Part shown: piece after piece, positions 1 to 8,351 of the stretch
Layout: each line of letters begins with the position of its first letter
Position numbering within the stretch: the stretch's first letter is position 1
Origin: Geoanaerobacter pelophilus
Lineage (GTDB): Bacteria; Desulfobacterota; Desulfuromonadia; Geobacterales; DSM-12255
Direction: 5' to 3'
DNA length: 64,000 nt
Assembly: GCF_018476885.1 (NCBI RefSeq)
Contig: NZ_JAHCVJ010000001.1
Location: 1,116,001 to 1,180,000, forward strand
Program-made: the position numbers and the translations under genes
The notes under the pieces: model-generated
What the model saw: the letters and a program-made list of their open reading frames with translations, nothing else
Database searches by the model: none
Told to the model about the DNA's origin: nothing

Positions 1-916
1 TGCCTCCAAGCAACTCTACCAAGCCGTCTTTCTCAGCTGCGCCGGAATAAATGCTCCCTTTGAAATTATCGGAACGGTAATAGGTAACAACTCGCGCGTC
101 TTCCTCGCCAACTTTACCCCGCAAATCTTTTATTGCCTCGTCAAGATACCGGATTTTATCAATCAACTTGGCTTGTAGCGCCTGGTCTGCGGTGTAAATT
201 CTGCCATCAGCAAGCTGGCGCAGTCCATCGCGAGTCAGAGCATTGCCGGGACGAGCCATGATAACGTCGAGAAACCGCCCGTAGAACTGGTCAATTATCT
301 CCTGGCCAAGGCGAACCTCTTCAGGAGTGGCTTTGCGAAAGATGGACATGATATCTTTCTTGTCCCCCGACTTGATGGTCTGCTCTGCAACGCCGATCTT
401 TGCCATCAACCCTTCAACGTTGAACTTTACCAGGATGACACCGATGCTGCCGGTAATAGCTGTGGGATGGGCAATGATTTCGTCGGCAGCAGAGGCAATA
501 TAATAGGCGCCCGAGGCGCCAACACTCATGATACAGGCGATGACCGGGACCTTTTTCCGTTTTTTGAACTCAGTGAGGTCATGGTGAATGATATCGCTGG
601 CAGTGATGGTCCCGCCCGGTGAGTTTATCCGCAGGATGATAGCGGCAAGGTTCTTGTCCTGTTCGGCCTTGAGCAGGGATTCGCGGATATAGGACACCAT
701 TGACGGCGCCGGCTTGCCGATCAGCCCTCCTGATTTTTCCTGTTCGGAGATGGTGCCGTTGATTTCAAGCAGCAGGATTTTCTTGGTGCCGTCCCCTTCA
801 AGGACCTGCTCTTCCAATGGGCTGGGCTTTTGTACCAGAGGCACGTTAACAAAGGCACACCCTGAAAGGGCCGCCAGCAGCAGACAAAAAATAGCGCCAA
901 AAAATTTTCTCTTCAT
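1..916 (-). CDS. sppA: Signal peptide peptidase SppA, 36K type (3' end beyond window)
   Basis: Membrane-anchored serine protease of family S49 that degrades leftover signal peptides. The start at 916 has a GGAG site 6 bases upstream; an in-frame ATG at 928 is less well placed. Residues 1-20 form a lipoprotein signal ending in L-S-G-C, so Cys20 is probably lipidated. The core shows N-S-P-G-G, G-A-S-G-A-Y around the likely nucleophile Ser135, T-G-S-I-G, and S-G-D-K-K-D with Lys187 as the likely general base. The 52-residue Ser-Lys spacing agrees with the Bacillus SppA dyad as I recall it. About 305 residues are visible and the frame is still open at base 1, so only the C-terminus is missing. 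A short gap separates it from the M50-like gene on the same strand. Confidence 0.93.
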   Translation of the reverse strand, partial: MKRKFFGAIFCLLLAALSGCAFVNVPLVQKPSPLEEQVLEGDGTKKILLLEINGTISEQEKSGGLIGKPAPSMVSYIRESLLKAEQDKNLAAIILRINSPGGTITASDIIHHDLTEFKKRKKVPVIACIMSVGASGAYYIASAADEIIAHPTAITGSIGVILVKFNVEGLMAKIGVAEQTIKSGDKKDIMSIFRKATPEEVRLGQEIIDQFYGRFLDVIMARPGNALTRDGLRQLADGRIYTADQALQAKLIDKIRYLDEAIKDLRGKVGEEDARVVTYYRSDNFKGSIYSGAAEKDGLVELLGG

Positions 917-974
917 CGCAAACTCCATATCTCAAATCAACATAGCTGCCAGAGTATCCACTAGCCTCTGCAGG

Positions 975-1517
975 TCAACGGGCAATCCCATGGCAGGCGA
1001 GGTAGACAAGGTATCCGACACTACCATAAAGCAGCACACTTTTCCAATTGAACGCCACCTTCAGGTCGGTCGTTGACGGAATAGCTCCATAGACAAGCAG
1101 GTACATCATCGCATATAAGCCGATGGTCGAGGATACACTTGCCCGGAACAACGTCGTCCAGTAGCAAAACAGGAAATAGGCAACACCGAGCAGCAGCAAC
1201 GGAGAGAGGGCCACCAACGGGGCTGTCAGCGGGTTCAGGTTGTGAAAACTTACCGACCCAAGGACCAGTTTCCCATTATCTGACCGGGGCAACAGGGTAA
1301 AGCCCTGCAGCCGTGCCCGGCAGAGCCGCCCCATGAGGTAATGAGAACACTCATGCGCCAGAGTCGGCAGAAACGACCAAAAGAAGATCAGGAAAACACC
1401 GCTCCGAAGCACGAGCCGTCTGGCAACCATCAACAGGAAAACGAAGACAATGCCGCACAGGTGCCAGAATGGCGGAAGAGCTAAGGTTTCGTGCCACGCC
1501 GCTGAAAGTGTCGTCAT
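975..1517 (-). CDS. M50-like (site-2-protease-type) membrane metalloprotease, putative
   Basis: A protein of about 180 residues with four or more hydrophobic segments. The sequence H-E-C-S-H-Y lies in or beside a membrane segment and fits the HExxH zinc motif of M50-type intramembrane proteases. A later N-P-L-T-A-P stretch recalls the region that supplies the third ligand in that superfamily, but I cannot place the third ligand firmly. The start is uncertain: ATG at 1517 has a weak ribosome site, and a TTG at 1559 would add 14 residues and nearly touch the ovoA stop at 1563. It lies between ovoA and sppA on the same strand and may be the last-but-one gene of that unit. Its substrate is unknown. 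Confidence 0.7.
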   Translation of the reverse strand: MTTLSAAWHETLALPPFWHLCGIVFVFLLMVARRLVLRSGVFLIFFWSFLPTLAHECSHYLMGRLCRARLQGFTLLPRSDNGKLVLGSVSFHNLNPLTAPLVALSPLLLLGVAYFLFCYWTTLFRASVSSTIGLYAMMYLLVYGAIPSTTDLKVAFNWKSVLLYGSVGYLVYLACHGIAR

Positions 1518-1562
1518 ATTGGACCAATAATAGCATTGTATCTGCGGTCCTGCATTCAAGTT

Positions 1563-3671
1563 CTATCTCAGCTGCCACGCTGTCAGTTCGGCAATGCTGT
1601 GCTGGAACTTGCGCCGGGTTTCCCGAATGACAAACGGGACGTCGCGCGGCGCTCCGAGCAGGCTAAAATGTGGCGCCAACGCCTCTTTCAGGCCATCCAG
1701 GGTCCAGACCGGCTCACCGCTATCGCGATAGCCTCCCAGCCACTCTTCCTTCTTGGTATACTCCTCCAGCCAGGTACAGGGTGAGGTGATCACCAGCAGC
1801 CCACCGGGGTTCAACCGCTCATGGATAGTCGCCAGAAACTTGCGTGGCGAATAGAGCCGGTCGATCAGGTTGGCTGCCAGCACCAGGTCGTAGCCGGTGA
1901 ATTTTTCCGGCAGGTTGCAGGCATCGGCCTGATAGAAATCGACCTGCTCGCGAATACCTGCCAGCCCCAGCGCCGCCAGATCAATCTCGTGGAATGAGAC
2001 CACGTCCCCTTCTTCAGGAAGTTCATAGCGCAGATACCCCTCTTCCTGCATCCGCGCTGCCAGCCGGAAGAAGCGGGTGGAAAAATCCAGCCCTGTCACC
2101 CGGCTAAAGCCGCCCCGGGCCAGTTCAAAGGACGCCCGCCCCACCGCGCACCCCAGATCCAGGGCATGAGCTTTGGGACGATCGGCCAGCAGCTCCAGGC
2201 AGATCGCGGCAACGGTTGCCGGGAAATTGGGGACGCCGAAATGCTCCGGTCCGTAGTGGGCGTCACAATACTGGGCCGCCAGGGTATCGGTTTCGTACTG
2301 GTCCTGATGGATCTCGATCGGCGCTGCGCTCTCGACGTAGCGGAATCCGGCATGCTGGAAGAAGTGGCGGCGGAAGGCGTAACGCGAGTCCCGGGTCGCC
2401 TCGTTGCCGGTGGAGATCCACGATCCCCCCTTGATCAGGTTGTGCCTGGTGTCAAAAGTGGGGGTGGAGAAATCATCGTACCAGGGGTGGATCTCAAAGC
2501 CATGAAACGGGTAGATCGGGGTTTCGGTCCACTGCCAGACATTCCCCAGCACGTCATAAAAATCACCGGTTTTGAAACGATCGATCGGACAGGATGACGC
2601 CCACTGTTCCAGGTTGATATTGCCCGGCGCCTGCTGCCAGTAGGGCTGATCCGGAATAGCACAGAGATCGCGCAGCCGGTTCCACTCATCCTCGGTGGGA
2701 AGCCGGACCGGCAATCCCGTTTGCGCCGATTTCCAGTTGCAGAACGCCTTGGCCTCCAGATAATTGACCTCAACCGGCCAGTTCCAGGGCAGATCAATCA
2801 CCGACGCCATGGTGCGCAACTGCCAACCAGCCCCGTTCCTTATCCAGAACAGCGGCTGCTCGGCCTGCTTGAATTCCCGCCAGTGCCATCCTTCCTCGGT
2901 CCACCATTGCCTTTCCAGGTAGCCGCCGGCCTCGACAAATGCCAGGAATTCCCGGTTAGACACCAGGTATTCAGCAGCCTTGAACCCGGCAACCTCGGCT
3001 TCGTGGAGACCGTACTCGTTGTCCCAGCCGTAGAGCGGGTGATTCCTCTGCTTGCCCAGCACCACCTTGCCTCCGGCCACCGGCAACAACCGGTTGGCCG
3101 GCGGCTCCCCGGCTTCGCGGCAGATCTCCCACTCCGGCAGCTGCACTACCTGATCGATAGGGAGCTGGCGGATCAGCACCGATGAGGTCTCCAGGTGGAT
3201 CCGTTCATGCTCGATCCCCATCATGATCCCCCACCAGGGGGATTCCCAGTTTATGGGAAGGGAGAGCGGCAGCTTCCGGATCAGCCCGTCCACCAGCTCG
3301 CGGGCCTGGTCACGGTAAGCCTTCACCTGCTGGCGGGTCGGCCAGTCATAGTGCCGCTCGTCCAGGTCGTCCCAAGACATCTCGTCAACTCCCACGGCAA
3401 ACATCGACTCGTACTTGGGATTGATCCGCTGTTCGATGACCCGGGCAATGGTCAGCTTGTTGATGAAAAAGGTGGCGGTGTGGCCGAAATAGAAGATCAG
3501 CGGGTGGCGCAGCCGGTCAGCCCGCAGATAAAAGGTGTCATCGTATTTGAGGGTGTCGTAGAGTTTTTCGTCGATATCGAAAGTTTTGTGGAAATAGTCG
3601 AGGATTTCGGCCCGCTTCTGCTCCGGATCCCCTTCATGCAGAATTATGGTTTTTGTCGCGCGCGTTTCCAT
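1563..3671 (-). CDS. ovoA: OvoA: 5-histidylcysteine sulfoxide synthase / mercaptohistidine methyltransferase
   Basis: Bifunctional ovothiol A enzyme of 702 residues. The N-terminal DinB-like region carries the iron-binding H-x3-H-x-E motif (His155, His159, Glu161). The middle third is a formylglycine-generating/sulfatase-modifying fold, with G-G-S-W near its end. The last 240 residues are a SAM methyltransferase with motif I D-L-G-C-A-V-G-R. This order is that of full-length OvoA, which joins cysteine sulfur to histidine in an O2-dependent step and later methylates the imidazole. ATG at 3671 is preferred because GGGAG lies 8 bases upstream; the ATG at 3677 is only 2 bases from it. A B12-binding radical SAM gene lies 90 bases upstream on the same strand. 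Confidence 0.93.
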   Translation of the reverse strand: METRATKTIILHEGDPEQKRAEILDYFHKTFDIDEKLYDTLKYDDTFYLRADRLRHPLIFYFGHTATFFINKLTIARVIEQRINPKYESMFAVGVDEMSWDDLDERHYDWPTRQQVKAYRDQARELVDGLIRKLPLSLPINWESPWWGIMMGIEHERIHLETSSVLIRQLPIDQVVQLPEWEICREAGEPPANRLLPVAGGKVVLGKQRNHPLYGWDNEYGLHEAEVAGFKAAEYLVSNREFLAFVEAGGYLERQWWTEEGWHWREFKQAEQPLFWIRNGAGWQLRTMASVIDLPWNWPVEVNYLEAKAFCNWKSAQTGLPVRLPTEDEWNRLRDLCAIPDQPYWQQAPGNINLEQWASSCPIDRFKTGDFYDVLGNVWQWTETPIYPFHGFEIHPWYDDFSTPTFDTRHNLIKGGSWISTGNEATRDSRYAFRRHFFQHAGFRYVESAAPIEIHQDQYETDTLAAQYCDAHYGPEHFGVPNFPATVAAICLELLADRPKAHALDLGCAVGRASFELARGGFSRVTGLDFSTRFFRLAARMQEEGYLRYELPEEGDVVSFHEIDLAALGLAGIREQVDFYQADACNLPEKFTGYDLVLAANLIDRLYSPRKFLATIHERLNPGGLLVITSPCTWLEEYTKKEEWLGGYRDSGEPVWTLDGLKEALAPHFSLLGAPRDVPFVIRETRRKFQHSIAELTAWQLR

Positions 3672-3767
3672 TGTCATCGCTCCCTTTATCGACAGTCCTG
3701 TAAGCCTTGCTTCTATTGCAGATTAAACGCTAGACCTGCCTTTGTCCATTGCGAGCAACAGGAGATG

Positions 3768-5315
3768 TCACTTCACGCTGCCAGGGACCGTGGCACTTTC
3801 TACCCCATACCCCGCGGCAGCGAACACTCCGCTCTCCCGGATCTTTTCCGCGACCTTTCTAAAGTGGAACCCGTAGACGGCATAGGTTATGGCTAGCGGG
3901 AAGAGCCGCGGCCGCCGTGCCAGCGACCAGAAGAAGAGTTTCCAGAAATGAAAACGTTCCCGGCCGATAACCCCTAAGAACAGCACCGATTTGAACAGCG
4001 CCCCCAGGTATCCTTGCTGCAGGCGAAACTTTGCCAGATGCTGCGGCCGGTACTCCCTGAGCAGCTTGATCACCCGGTGATAATAGTTTTTAGGGAGGTA
4101 GATGCTGTCAAGGACGGTTCGGTAGCCATCGATGAGAGCTTCCGGCTCCATGCGCGGGGTGAAATTGAGGGTGATCGCCGTGTTGTTGCCGGTGGCGGTC
4201 CCCAACAGCCGGCCCTCCCGCTGCAGACGCTGGTGGAGCCTGGTGCCGCGCAGGGCGGTGAGAATGCCGACCATGGCGGTGACGATGCCGCTCTCCTGGA
4301 TGAAACGGATCTGCCGCTCAAAGATCGTCGGCAGGTCGCTGTCGAAACCGACAATGAACCCTCCATGCACCTGCAGACCGGCCCGCTGGATACGTTTGAC
4401 CGACGCCAGCAGGTCGCGGTTCCGGTTTTGCGACTTGCCGCTCTCGGCAAGGCCGTCATCATGGGGTGTCTCGATGCCGATAAAGACCTCCTCGAATCCT
4501 GACCTGACCATCTGCGCCATAAGTCGGTCATCGTCTGCCAGGTCGATGGAGGCCTCGGTGTAAAAATAGAACGGCCGCCCGTGCTCTTCCATCCAGGCGG
4601 TAATGGCGGGCAGGATCTCCCCTTTCAGCTTGGCCCGGTCGCCGATGAAGTTGTCATCGACAAAAAATACGGCGCCGCGCCAGTTCAGGGCATGGAGGCT
4701 TGCCAGCTCGGCGATGATCTGCTCGCCGGTTTTACTGCGGGGCTTGCGGCCAAAGAGCTGGGTAATGTCGCAGAATTCGCAATCAAACGGGCACCCCCGC
4801 GAATACTGGATATTCATGGCGGCATACTTCCGGACATCGACCAGTTCCCAAAGCGGGATCGGGGTTGTCCTCATCTCGGCCCGCCGTTCGTCGGCGTAGA
4901 GATGCCGTGGCTCCCCTCTCTGCAGATCCTCCAGGAACGGAGAGAGGGTGAGTTCGGCTTCGCCCAGCACCAGATGGTCCACGTCCGGGAAATCGTCGTA
5001 ACAGGAGGTAAAAAGCGGGCCGCCGGCAACGGTCTTTACCCCGAGGTGACGGCAACGTGAGAGCACCTCTCGCACCGATTCCCGTTGAATGGTCATGGCG
5101 CTGATAAAGACGTAATCCGCCCAGAGCAGCTCCTCGTCGGCAAGCGGCCTGACGTTCATATCGACCAGCTTCTTGTCCCAGGAGATCGGGAGCATGGCAG
5201 CCACGGTCAGCAGCCCCAGAGGCGGAAAGCTGGCCTTTCTGTTGATGAATTTCAAGGCATGCCGGAAACTCCAGAAAGTGTCCGGATAGTAAGGGTACAC
5301 CAGGAGGATCTTCAT
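3768..5315 (-). CDS. B12-binding radical SAM protein with DUF4070-like C-terminus
   Basis: A 515-residue protein. Residues 1-135 are a cobalamin-binding Rossmann-like domain without the DxHxxG histidine motif, as is usual in base-off B12 radical SAM enzymes. Cys175, Cys179 and Cys182 form the CxxxCxxC cluster motif in S-R-G-C-P-F-D-C-E-F-C, followed by a TIM-barrel half and a C-terminal region like that of the hopanoid methylase HpnP group. The product could be a C-methylation, but the substrate cannot be read from the sequence. ATG at 5315 follows a G-rich ribosome site, and a promoter is visible upstream at 5359-5386. It is first in a likely unit with ovoA. Confidence 0.88.
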   Translation of the reverse strand: MKILLVYPYYPDTFWSFRHALKFINRKASFPPLGLLTVAAMLPISWDKKLVDMNVRPLADEELLWADYVFISAMTIQRESVREVLSRCRHLGVKTVAGGPLFTSCYDDFPDVDHLVLGEAELTLSPFLEDLQRGEPRHLYADERRAEMRTTPIPLWELVDVRKYAAMNIQYSRGCPFDCEFCDITQLFGRKPRSKTGEQIIAELASLHALNWRGAVFFVDDNFIGDRAKLKGEILPAITAWMEEHGRPFYFYTEASIDLADDDRLMAQMVRSGFEEVFIGIETPHDDGLAESGKSQNRNRDLLASVKRIQRAGLQVHGGFIVGFDSDLPTIFERQIRFIQESGIVTAMVGILTALRGTRLHQRLQREGRLLGTATGNNTAITLNFTPRMEPEALIDGYRTVLDSIYLPKNYYHRVIKLLREYRPQHLAKFRLQQGYLGALFKSVLFLGVIGRERFHFWKLFFWSLARRPRLFPLAITYAVYGFHFRKVAEKIRESGVFAAAGYGVESATVPGSVK

Positions 5316-5358
5316 TTGACAACCCCCATCAGCTTAATGAGAGGAGATCTGTCTGTAA

Positions 5359-5386
5359 ATTATAAACCTGTTTGCCCGGCTGTCAT
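5359..5386 (-). promoter_or_regulatory. Sigma-70-like promoter for the radical SAM/ovoA unit
   Basis: On the minus strand ATGACA (5386-5381) and TATAAT (5364-5359) are separated by 16 bases, about 45 bases before the start at 5315. The -10 matches consensus exactly and the -35 matches at 5 of 6 positions (all but the first base). Confidence 0.6.
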
Positions 5387-5446
5387 CGCGATCAATGTAA
5401 ATGATATGTAAAAATTGGGGCAGCATGGTTTTCAAGCGGAGACCGA

Positions 5447-6508
5447 CTATTTGGCCCGCAAGTACTGGTTCGGCCAGGGCGCCTCGGCATGCAGCACCTT
5501 GGCCGCATGGAGCGGCCAGTAAGGATCGCGCAGCATCTGTCGCGCCAGCAAAACAGCATCAGCCTGGCCGGTGGCGACAATCTGTTCCGCCTGAACCGGT
5601 TCGGTAATGTAGCCGACTGCGCCAGTGGCAATGCCGACTTCAGCCCTGACCCGCGAAGCAAAAGGAACCTGGAAACCGGGGCCGAAAGGCACCGGCTCAT
5701 TGGGCACGGCAAACCCGGAGGAACAGTCAATCAGATCCACACCGATCTGCTTCAGCTCTCTGGCCAGCACCACCGACTGGTCAATGTCCCAGCCACCCTC
5801 CACCCAATCGGCGGCGGAAATCCGCACAAACAGCGGCAGCTCCGCCGGCCACTCATCCCGCACCGCCCGGGCCACCCGCAGCGGAAAACGCAGCCTGTTT
5901 GCCAAAGAGCCGCCATAGTTGTCATCCCGACGGTTGACCAATGGCGAGAGAAACTCATGGAGCAGGTAACCATGAGCCATGTGCAGCTCAACCACCTGGA
6001 ACCCTGCGGCATATGCCCGCCTGGTGCCTGCGCGGAACTGGCCTTCCACCTCGTCCATCTCCTCCAGAGACAAGGCACGGGGAACAGGATGGCCCAGGTC
6101 AAAAGGAACGGCGCTTGGCGCAACAGGCTGCCAGCCGCATGCGTCCATACCCAAGGGACCGCCCCCCAGCCAGGGGAGAGAACATGACCCCTTGCGGCCG
6201 GCATGAGCGAGTTGAATCCCCGGAACGGCACCTTGCCTCTTGATAAAGTCGGTGATGGGAGCAAAGGCCACAGCATGGGCGTCACTCCAGATGCCGCTGT
6301 CATCAGGACTGATGCGCCCCTCCGGACTCACCGCCGTTGCCTCAACCATAACCAATCCCGCACCACCCACGGCACGACTGCCGAGATGAACCAGATGCCA
6401 GTCATTGGGAAATCCGTCGCGGCTGGAGTACTGGCACATGGGAGAAACGAAGATTCGATTGCGAAAGGTAATGGTTTGCAGCTGCAACGGTGAAAAAAGA
6501 ATGCTCAT
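5447..6508 (-). CDS. Old Yellow Enzyme, YqjM/XenA type NAD(P)H:flavin oxidoreductase
   Basis: A 353-residue FMN ene-reductase that reduces activated C=C bonds and some xenobiotics. The N-terminus S-P-M-C-Q-Y-S-S carries the Cys25/Tyr27 pair typical of the YqjM subclass. E-L-H-M-A-H-G-Y-L supplies the substrate-binding histidines, and the barrel ends with the FMN-phosphate loop. ATG at 6508 is chosen because GGAG lies 6 bases upstream; the upstream GTG at 6520 overlaps that site. The next gene upstream (6548-7222) encodes a DJ-1-family protein on the same strand, so the pair may serve electrophile or carbonyl stress. The physiological substrate is unknown. Confidence 0.92.
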   Translation of the reverse strand: MSILFSPLQLQTITFRNRIFVSPMCQYSSRDGFPNDWHLVHLGSRAVGGAGLVMVEATAVSPEGRISPDDSGIWSDAHAVAFAPITDFIKRQGAVPGIQLAHAGRKGSCSLPWLGGGPLGMDACGWQPVAPSAVPFDLGHPVPRALSLEEMDEVEGQFRAGTRRAYAAGFQVVELHMAHGYLLHEFLSPLVNRRDDNYGGSLANRLRFPLRVARAVRDEWPAELPLFVRISAADWVEGGWDIDQSVVLARELKQIGVDLIDCSSGFAVPNEPVPFGPGFQVPFASRVRAEVGIATGAVGYITEPVQAEQIVATGQADAVLLARQMLRDPYWPLHAAKVLHAEAPWPNQYLRAK

Positions 6509-6547
6509 TGTTGTCTCCACTCCTGCTCTAGTTAGATGGGAAAGTGA

Positions 6548-7222
6548 TCAAAGTTGTGCCAGTACCGTATTTGCCAATGCCTCTGAAGACGCAGGATTCT
6601 GACCAGTGAACAGATTACCGTCGCGAACAATGTATGATTGCCAGTCAGCACCTTTATAATAATTCCCGCCATTTTTCTTCAATTCATCTTCTACAAGAAA
6701 CGGCACAACATCAGTCAGACCAACGGCAGCTTCCTCCGAGTTAGAAAACCCGGTTACCGATTTCCCCTGCACCAGTGGCGAACCATCCAGCGACTTGGCG
6801 TGGCGCAATACCCCTGGCGCGTGACACACTGCAGCAACAGGTTTGCCTTGAGCGTACATGGTTTCGATCAGAGCAATGGAATACTTATCCTCGGAAAGAT
6901 CCCATAACAGTCCGTGACCACCGGGATAAAACAGCGCATCGTAGTCATCCGGTGAAATATCCTGCAGCATTGCGGTATTGGCTAGAGCTGCCTGGGCTTC
7001 CTTATCCGCTCTGAATCGCAATGTTGCCGTGGTCTGAAAATCCTTTTCCTCACTTTTCGGATCAAGGGGAGGTTGTCCCCCTTTTGGAGTTGCAATGGTG
7101 ATTTCAGCTCCAAAATCTTTGAAAACATAGTATGGAGCAGCAAACTCCTCCAACCAGAATCCGGTCTTTTTGCCAGTGGCTCCAAGTTCATCGTGTGACG
7201 TCAGTATCATCAGAATTTTCAT
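6548..7222 (-). CDS. DJ-1/PfpI (Hsp31-like) class I glutamine-amidotransferase-fold protein
   Basis: A 224-residue protein of the DJ-1/PfpI superfamily. The nucleophile elbow A-V-C-H-A-P-G places Cys133 and His134, and acidic residues Glu25/Glu26 near the N-terminus could complete the active site, as in Hsp31-type glyoxalase III or chaperone proteins. G-G-H-G in the middle is the usual family loop. It has GAGGT before its ATG. Likely roles are methylglyoxal detoxification or deglycase/chaperone activity; the subfamily cannot be fixed from sequence alone. It lies 39 bases upstream of the Old Yellow Enzyme start, with no clear terminator between them. Confidence 0.88.
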   Translation of the reverse strand: MKILMILTSHDELGATGKKTGFWLEEFAAPYYVFKDFGAEITIATPKGGQPPLDPKSEEKDFQTTATLRFRADKEAQAALANTAMLQDISPDDYDALFYPGGHGLLWDLSEDKYSIALIETMYAQGKPVAAVCHAPGVLRHAKSLDGSPLVQGKSVTGFSNSEEAAVGLTDVVPFLVEDELKKNGGNYYKGADWQSYIVRDGNLFTGQNPASSEALANTVLAQL

Positions 7223-7250
7223 AGGCCATTACCTCACAAAGAGTGTCGCG

Positions 7251-7538
7251 TTACTTGAAGCGGGACCTGGCCGAGTTGATGGCCTCACCCATGGCGGTCC
7301 AGGCCAGCTCTATGCCAGACTTCAGGTCTTCCCAGGCGCTTTCCCCTGCCTGCTGAAGCTCTTCGATTTTCTGCCTAGCAGCTGCCTGCTTCACCTTAAG
7401 GGCTTCAATCTGCTGGAGGTACTCCTTCTTGACATCTGTCGCTACACCGCCTGCCTTGACAGTCAACAAGTCGATTTCCCGATTCCACTCATCCAGTTTG
7501 ACCTGCATCTTGCGGATGTATTCGTCTCTATTGCTCAT
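7251..7538 (-). CDS. Small coiled-coil protein, stress-response (sll1863-like) family, putative
   Basis: A 95-residue hydrophilic protein. Residues 5-70 are a heptad-rich helix full of Lys, Glu and Gln, followed by a short amphipathic tail with Trp residues (E-S-A-W-E-D-L and E-L-A-W). AAAGGAG lies 6 bases before the ATG, so the start is firm. It resembles the small coiled-coil proteins annotated as sll1863-type stress proteins, an assignment from memory only. It is 28 bases upstream of the DJ-1-type gene and on the same strand, so the three genes from 7538 down to 5447 may form one unit. There is no transmembrane segment and no enzyme motif. Confidence 0.72.
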   Translation of the reverse strand: MSNRDEYIRKMQVKLDEWNREIDLLTVKAGGVATDVKKEYLQQIEALKVKQAAARQKIEELQQAGESAWEDLKSGIELAWTAMGEAINSARSRFK

Positions 7539-7955
7539 AACAATCTCCTTTACAGTCTGTCACTCTCTGGACAGACAAAGACAAGACGGCACTCGCCATC
7601 TTCAGATTAACCGGCAACTAACGTGCCAGTAAACAGTTACTGAAACCAAGCAGGCAATATCCTGATTATACAAGGGAAACAAATTTAACACACGAAACAA
7701 ACAACAATCAAACCTGCAACATTTATTGCAGTAGACACATCACGAACACCGAGAATAAAAAACGTAATATCAGCAGGTTATCCTCTGCCAGCGCAGGATT
7801 GAGGATCATAGTGCCGCAGCATGCCGGGGAGAACCCAGGGGAAATACTTTATAACTATTCAAATTTGTACACTAATTCCCAATCAGCAAAAGGGCACGAT
7901 TGATGCTGAATCAGTAGCGCAAACAATCATTCCAGCTATTAAGGAGAGCAGCCAC
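7539..7955. other. Intergenic region between divergent units
   Basis: 417 bases, AT-rich, separating the minus-strand coiled-coil gene from the plus-strand small-protein/kinase operon. It should hold both promoters, but I see no clear consensus -35/-10 pair. A 6-bp inverted repeat (ATCCTC at 7781-7786, GAGGAT at 7802-7807) is the only structure noticed. An open frame begins at 7821 in phase with the gene at 7956 but lacks a ribosome site. Confidence 0.5.
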
Positions 7956-8117
7956 ATGGCCAAAGAGTACACCATTACTCTGCACGAACCACCGACCACC
8001 CAGATCATCCGTGAAGGGATGGTTCAGCATCTGAACCAGGTGGCCCAGGAAGGGTGGAAAATGGTTACGGTCGTCAAAGAGAGCGGCTATTACCATTTCT
8101 TCTGGGAAAGAGACTGA
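7956..8117 (+). CDS. Small protein A of a paralogous pair (DUF4177-like)
   Basis: A 53-residue protein starting at ATG 7956, with AAGGAG 9 bases upstream. The open frame continues back to 7821 but has no ribosome site there. Its layout is a beta-like N-terminus, an amphipathic helix with H-L-N-Q, then E-G-W-K-M-V and a C-terminal F-F-W-E-R-D. The next gene encodes a protein with the same skeleton, so the two are diverged paralogues. The GW-x-x-V plus beta-strand pattern resembles DUF4177-type small proteins. The function is unknown. It is 12 bases upstream of its paralogue and in line with the UbiB-like kinase gene. Confidence 0.75.
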   Translation: MAKEYTITLHEPPTTQIIREGMVQHLNQVAQEGWKMVTVVKESGYYHFFWERD

Positions 8118-8129
8118 CCGGAGGCAACC

Positions 8130-8315
8130 ATGACAAAGGCTTATTCATTCACAATCAAGCATTATCCGGTAAATGACCTGTTAGCCCTTGATCTGGAGGC
8201 CCATCTGGACCAAATGGGCAAGTCTGGCTGGGAGCTGGTCAGCACCCAGCAACTGATCAATGAGCACAGCTCCACTACCCCACAGATCATATTTTTCTGG
8301 GCCAGAGATGAGTGA
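8130..8315 (+). CDS. Small protein B of a paralogous pair (DUF4177-like)
   Basis: A 61-residue protein with GGAGG before its ATG. Alignment by eye with the 53-residue neighbour shows shared spots: H-L-D-Q against H-L-N-Q, S-G-W-E-L-V against E-G-W-K-M-V, and a C-terminal F-F-W-A-R-D against F-F-W-E-R-D. The insertion before the last strand (N-E-H-S-S-T-T-P-Q) accounts for the extra length. No signal peptide or membrane segment is visible. It is 36 bases upstream of the UbiB-like kinase start, so co-transcription is likely. It may be a partner or regulator of that kinase, which is inference from position only. Confidence 0.78.
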   Translation: MTKAYSFTIKHYPVNDLLALDLEAHLDQMGKSGWELVSTQQLINEHSSTTPQIIFFWARDE

Positions 8316-8351
8316 AACAGTGAATCACAAGATGGTAACAGGGAGAAACGC

